DNA of 22,971 nt from DATGZX01 sp035296965 (lineage in GTDB: Bacteria; Planctomycetota; Planctomycetia; Gemmatales; Gemmataceae), in the NCBI GenBank assembly GCA_035296965.1, contig DATGZX010000180.1, positions 1 through 22,971 on the forward strand. The letters are read 5' to 3'. The number at the start of each line of letters is the position of its first letter. Position 1 is the stretch's first letter. A program made the translations under genes and the position numbers. Below the pieces are notes generated by a model. That model was not told where the DNA came from and made no database searches. It saw nothing but the letters and a program-made list of their open reading frames with translations. This document shows, in pieces, positions 20,806-22,971 of the stretch.

Positions 20806-21927
20806 ATGAAGATCACGAATCTCTCCACAAGCGCACCAGCGGGCAAGGCCCGGATCGAGGAAGAACTCTTCTTCTTCTTGCGTTCCGTGAGTGCGGGCCG
20901 ACCGCAGGCTCCGCGCCCGTTGCTGCCCGAGCGCGACGCTCTCCGGGCTCTGTACCAGGATCCTCATGGGGATCTGGTAATCGCCCTGCGGCACTGCCTG
21001 GATGCCTTCCTCATCGAGCTCGGCCCGGATGCTGCCGGCTGGGGTGTTCTGGAGCTGACGCCGCACATTTGGGGCCTGGCCCTGGCGGCTTACCAGTGCC
21101 TTACGCCGGCTCCGGCAACCCACGACGACACGACCGACCCGACAGCCGAGTTTGCAGCGGCATTGATCGCCACAATACCTCCTGCCCGGACCCTGCCCGA
21201 GGCGCTGGCCTACCACGCCCTGCTGCACGTCACCGCTGCTGCCGTCCCGCACCTCGCGCCTACGCAGGCTAACCTGATGCGCTCGCTCCTTCATCGCAGT
21301 CCGTTGAGCGCCGTCTACCACATTCAGCTGGAGACGCCACGTTCACTTCTGGCCCTGTCCAACCAGCTGCTGTTCGGTACGAAGCGCCGAGCACTTCCCA
21401 TAACGCCCTGGCGAAGCCTGGACGACTGGCTCGAGGCCCTGGTCGGCTTGCTTGCACAGCGGTCCATCGCCGCGTTCCTGCAGCAGCGCTGGCTGGCCTT
21501 GCCGGAATCACGCTCGGCCTGTCGAAACCTGGGCCTGTTGCTGGAAACTCTCCGCGCGCGCGGAAACCGGGATTTTCTGCTCCGCTTTTATGAGTCTTAC
21601 GACTATTTTCAGGCCGAGCCGGACATGGCAACCGGATTGGTCCGCACTTGGCCCTTGCTTGGCCGGATTGAACGGCTCCTGAGGATTGACGGGGACAGCG
21701 CAGCAGTCATCGAGCTGAACCGGCGGGGTCATGAATTCTTGCTCAAATTCTACCCTCTCATTCAGCTTGTTATCGCGGAAGATGGCGTGCCGCGCGACTA
21801 CAGATTCCTGTCGCGCGAGTTCGTTTTGAACTTGAAGCACCTCTGGAAATGGACGGCGTATCCCAGTCCGGGGGCCAGCAGCCGGCGGAAGGCTGCAGAA
21901 GTCCAATTTGTCAGCGAGGGAGCCTGA
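20806..21927 (+). CDS. Unrecognised protein of the E2-JAB operon, apparently helical
   Basis: A 373-residue protein without a family I can name. The N-terminus KARIEEELFFFLRSV is amphipathic. The rest alternates Leu/Ala-rich helices (LPEALAYHALLHVTAAAVPHL, WLEALVGLLAQRSIAAFL) with short loops. No Cys-rich cluster, Walker motif, signal peptide or membrane segment was seen. Its place between the JAB and ATPase-like genes suggests an adaptor or substrate receptor of the conjugation system, but this is only context. The frame opens at TTG 20800; ATG 20806 was chosen, although its ribosome binding site is weak, and translation may be coupled to the JAB gene ending 31 bases upstream. It ends at TGA 21925-21927, overlapping a possible small frame. 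Confidence 0.72.
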   Translation: MKITNLSTSAPAGKARIEEELFFFLRSVSAGRPQAPRPLLPERDALRALYQDPHGDLVIALRHCLDAFLIELGPDAAGWGVLELTPHIWGLALAAYQCLTPAPATHDDTTDPTAEFAAALIATIPPARTLPEALAYHALLHVTAAAVPHLAPTQANLMRSLLHRSPLSAVYHIQLETPRSLLALSNQLLFGTKRRALPITPWRSLDDWLEALVGLLAQRSIAAFLQQRWLALPESRSACRNLGLLLETLRARGNRDFLLRFYESYDYFQAEPDMATGLVRTWPLLGRIERLLRIDGDSAAVIELNRRGHEFLLKFYPLIQLVIAEDGVPRDYRFLSREFVLNLKHLWKWTAYPSPGASSRRKAAEVQFVSEGA

Positions 21928-22046
21928 TGCCGCGCGGCGTGCGATTGCAGGCGCCGGCGGGCGATTCAGATCAGTGGTTTGACGAGGGAGGAAGCGATGC
22001 ACACGGCAGCCCAGCGCAGGCCGCTCGAGCTAGACCTGGGCGATAG
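21927..22046 (+). CDS. Possible 39-residue ORF, doubtful
   Basis: The stop of the upstream gene overlaps an ATG (TGATG) that opens a 39-residue Gly/Ala/Arg-rich frame starting MPRGVRLQAPAGDSDQWFD. It overlaps the ATPase gene start at 21997 in another frame. Stop-start coupling is the only argument for it. Its composition is not clearly protein-like and no family is recognised, so it may simply be the leader of the next gene. Confidence 0.2.
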   Translation: MPRGVRLQAPAGDSDQWFDEGGSDAHGSPAQAARARPGR

Positions 22047-22971
22047 ACAGCGCGAGGCGCGGCTCCATGCCGAGAGCAACCCGAAGGAGTCGCTGGCCGC
22101 GTTCCTCCGTGTTTTCCCGGCACGATCCTGGGAAGCGCTGCCTCCCGAGGATTACGACGAACCGCTCGAACATTTCTTGATCAGTCCAATCGTCCTGGAG
22201 CCCCATGTGGGGGTTGAACTCACGCCCGCTGCGGCTCCGATAAGCCAGCCATCGTGCGAGTTGCCCATTAATGACATTTACGCGGAGGAATCGAGCCGCA
22301 ACGGAGCGGCAGAATTCCCTGAGCGTCTCAGCGACAACGAAGCCGTCCACCGAGCCTACCGCTTGGAGCTCCAGGCCATCGCCACTTTCTTGAAGCACGA
22401 CCTGTCCGTGCTGATCACCTGTGACAAGATCCTTACCGAGCACGTCTTCGAATGGGTCTGCAAGCGCGCCGGCAAGCGGCCGGTGCTGGACGACGCCCTC
22501 ACAGAAGGCGCCCGCAGCACCCCGGGAGCCGACCTCGATCGCGCCCTCCAGGGCAATGGCGGTAGCGTCGAAGCCCGGCTGCCGCTCTTGATCCGCAATC
22601 TCAAACCCGACGAAGTGCTGGTGCTCCGCAGCATCGACATCCTCAACACCCCGCCCCTCATCGAGATTCTCTACCAGGGCACGCACGGCGACAAGAAGCC
22701 GCAGTTGCTCGGCTTTCTCGACCCGTCACTCGAAGCGAAGAAGGTCCTGACCGATCGCTTTGCGGTCCACTTTCCGATCATGGGCCTGCCACGGCATGTC
22801 CAACCCGACCCAGCCAAGCCGCCAGTGCACACGGTCGGCCAGCTGCTGACCGCCCAGGAACGCGCCTGTTTCAAAGTGCTTGACCCCGAGGGCTTGTACA
22901 AAAATGTCGCGGGCCTCAACGCGATCCAGTTTCGTAACGGCATGCGCTACGTCGGCGCCACGGTTGCCCCG
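21997..22971 (+). CDS. AAA+-like ATPase, N-terminal part (runs off the window)
   Basis: 325 codons are open to the end of the window with no stop. GAGGGAGGAAG at 21981-21991 is a strong ribosome binding site for ATG 21997. Residues 1-80 are probably linker. About 110-270 look like a degenerate AAA fold, with FLKHDLSVLITCDK where a P-loop would be (no Walker A GxxxxGK), EVLVLRSIDIL as a Walker B-like strand, and LGFLDPSLE...RFAVHFPIMGLPR as the sensor/arginine region. The last visible part (GLYKNVAGLNAIQFRNGM) resembles the lead-in of an AAA+ module (F.dVaGl), so the catalytic ATPase should follow outside the window. A Ubl-linked unfoldase role is inferred from context. The fold call is moderate because Walker A is not visible. 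Confidence 0.6.
   Translation, partial: MHTAAQRRPLELDLGDRQREARLHAESNPKESLAAFLRVFPARSWEALPPEDYDEPLEHFLISPIVLEPHVGVELTPAAAPISQPSCELPINDIYAEESSRNGAAEFPERLSDNEAVHRAYRLELQAIATFLKHDLSVLITCDKILTEHVFEWVCKRAGKRPVLDDALTEGARSTPGADLDRALQGNGGSVEARLPLLIRNLKPDEVLVLRSIDILNTPPLIEILYQGTHGDKKPQLLGFLDPSLEAKKVLTDRFAVHFPIMGLPRHVQPDPAKPPVHTVGQLLTAQERACFKVLDPEGLYKNVAGLNAIQFRNGMRYVGATVAP

Overview
The window looks like chromosomal DNA of a GC-rich planctomycete. This is inferred from a DUF1559 C-terminus with the H-X9-DG motif, a two-domain secreted thioredoxin-like protein, extragenic palindromes of the kind common in that phylum, and CHAT/WD40/trypsin-type conflict genes. No rRNA, tRNA or CRISPR array was seen.

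Region 1 (1-2.0 kb) is ordinary: a GYD-domain protein, a universal stress protein, the decayed C-terminus of a second GYD gene, and an exported coiled-coil protein. Region 2 (2.0-6.6 kb) is a graveyard of mobile DNA. It holds a phage terminase remnant, two remnants of REP-associated tyrosine transposase (RAYT) C-termini (one inside a 194-bp element with 20-bp inverted ends), a decapitated DUF1559 gene with an intact terminator, an antitoxin-like stub, an unrecognised 397-residue protein and a SUKH-like protein. Region 3 (6.6-10.4 kb) carries a TlpA-like thioredoxin gene, mazEF, a VOC/PhnB protein, a membrane protein and the frameshifted tail of a serine recombinase. In the TlpA-like gene an in-frame UGA replaces the first Cys of the redox motif. 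It is followed by a perfect 7-bp stem with a GGUC loop, which makes this a strong selenoprotein candidate.

Region 4 (10.4 kb to the end) is the main interest: a bacterial ubiquitin-like conjugation and conflict island. On the minus strand lies a Ubl-beta-CHAT protease. Divergent from it is a tightly coupled trio: a double RING-like zinc protein (E3 candidate), an E1/ThiF-like enzyme and a TPR-WD40 propeller. After 1.2 kb of gene debris a second operon follows: trypsin-like protease fused to a TIR/deoxyribosyltransferase-like domain, Ubl-E2 fusion, JAB/JAMM metalloprotease, an unrecognised (apparently helical) protein, and the start of an AAA+-like ATPase that runs off the window.

The N-terminal ~97 residues of the CHAT protein and of the E2 are nearly the same Ubl domain. 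This ties the two operons together and suggests that a shared Ubl module links conjugation to protease effectors. E1, E2, RING-like and JAB proteins each keep their key residues. No stand-alone ubiquitin with a free diglycine end is visible. A working model, which is inference, is a sensing and conjugation apparatus (WD40, RING, E1, E2) controlling proteolytic effectors (CHAT, trypsin-like), with JAB and AAA+ proteins reversing or unfolding conjugates.
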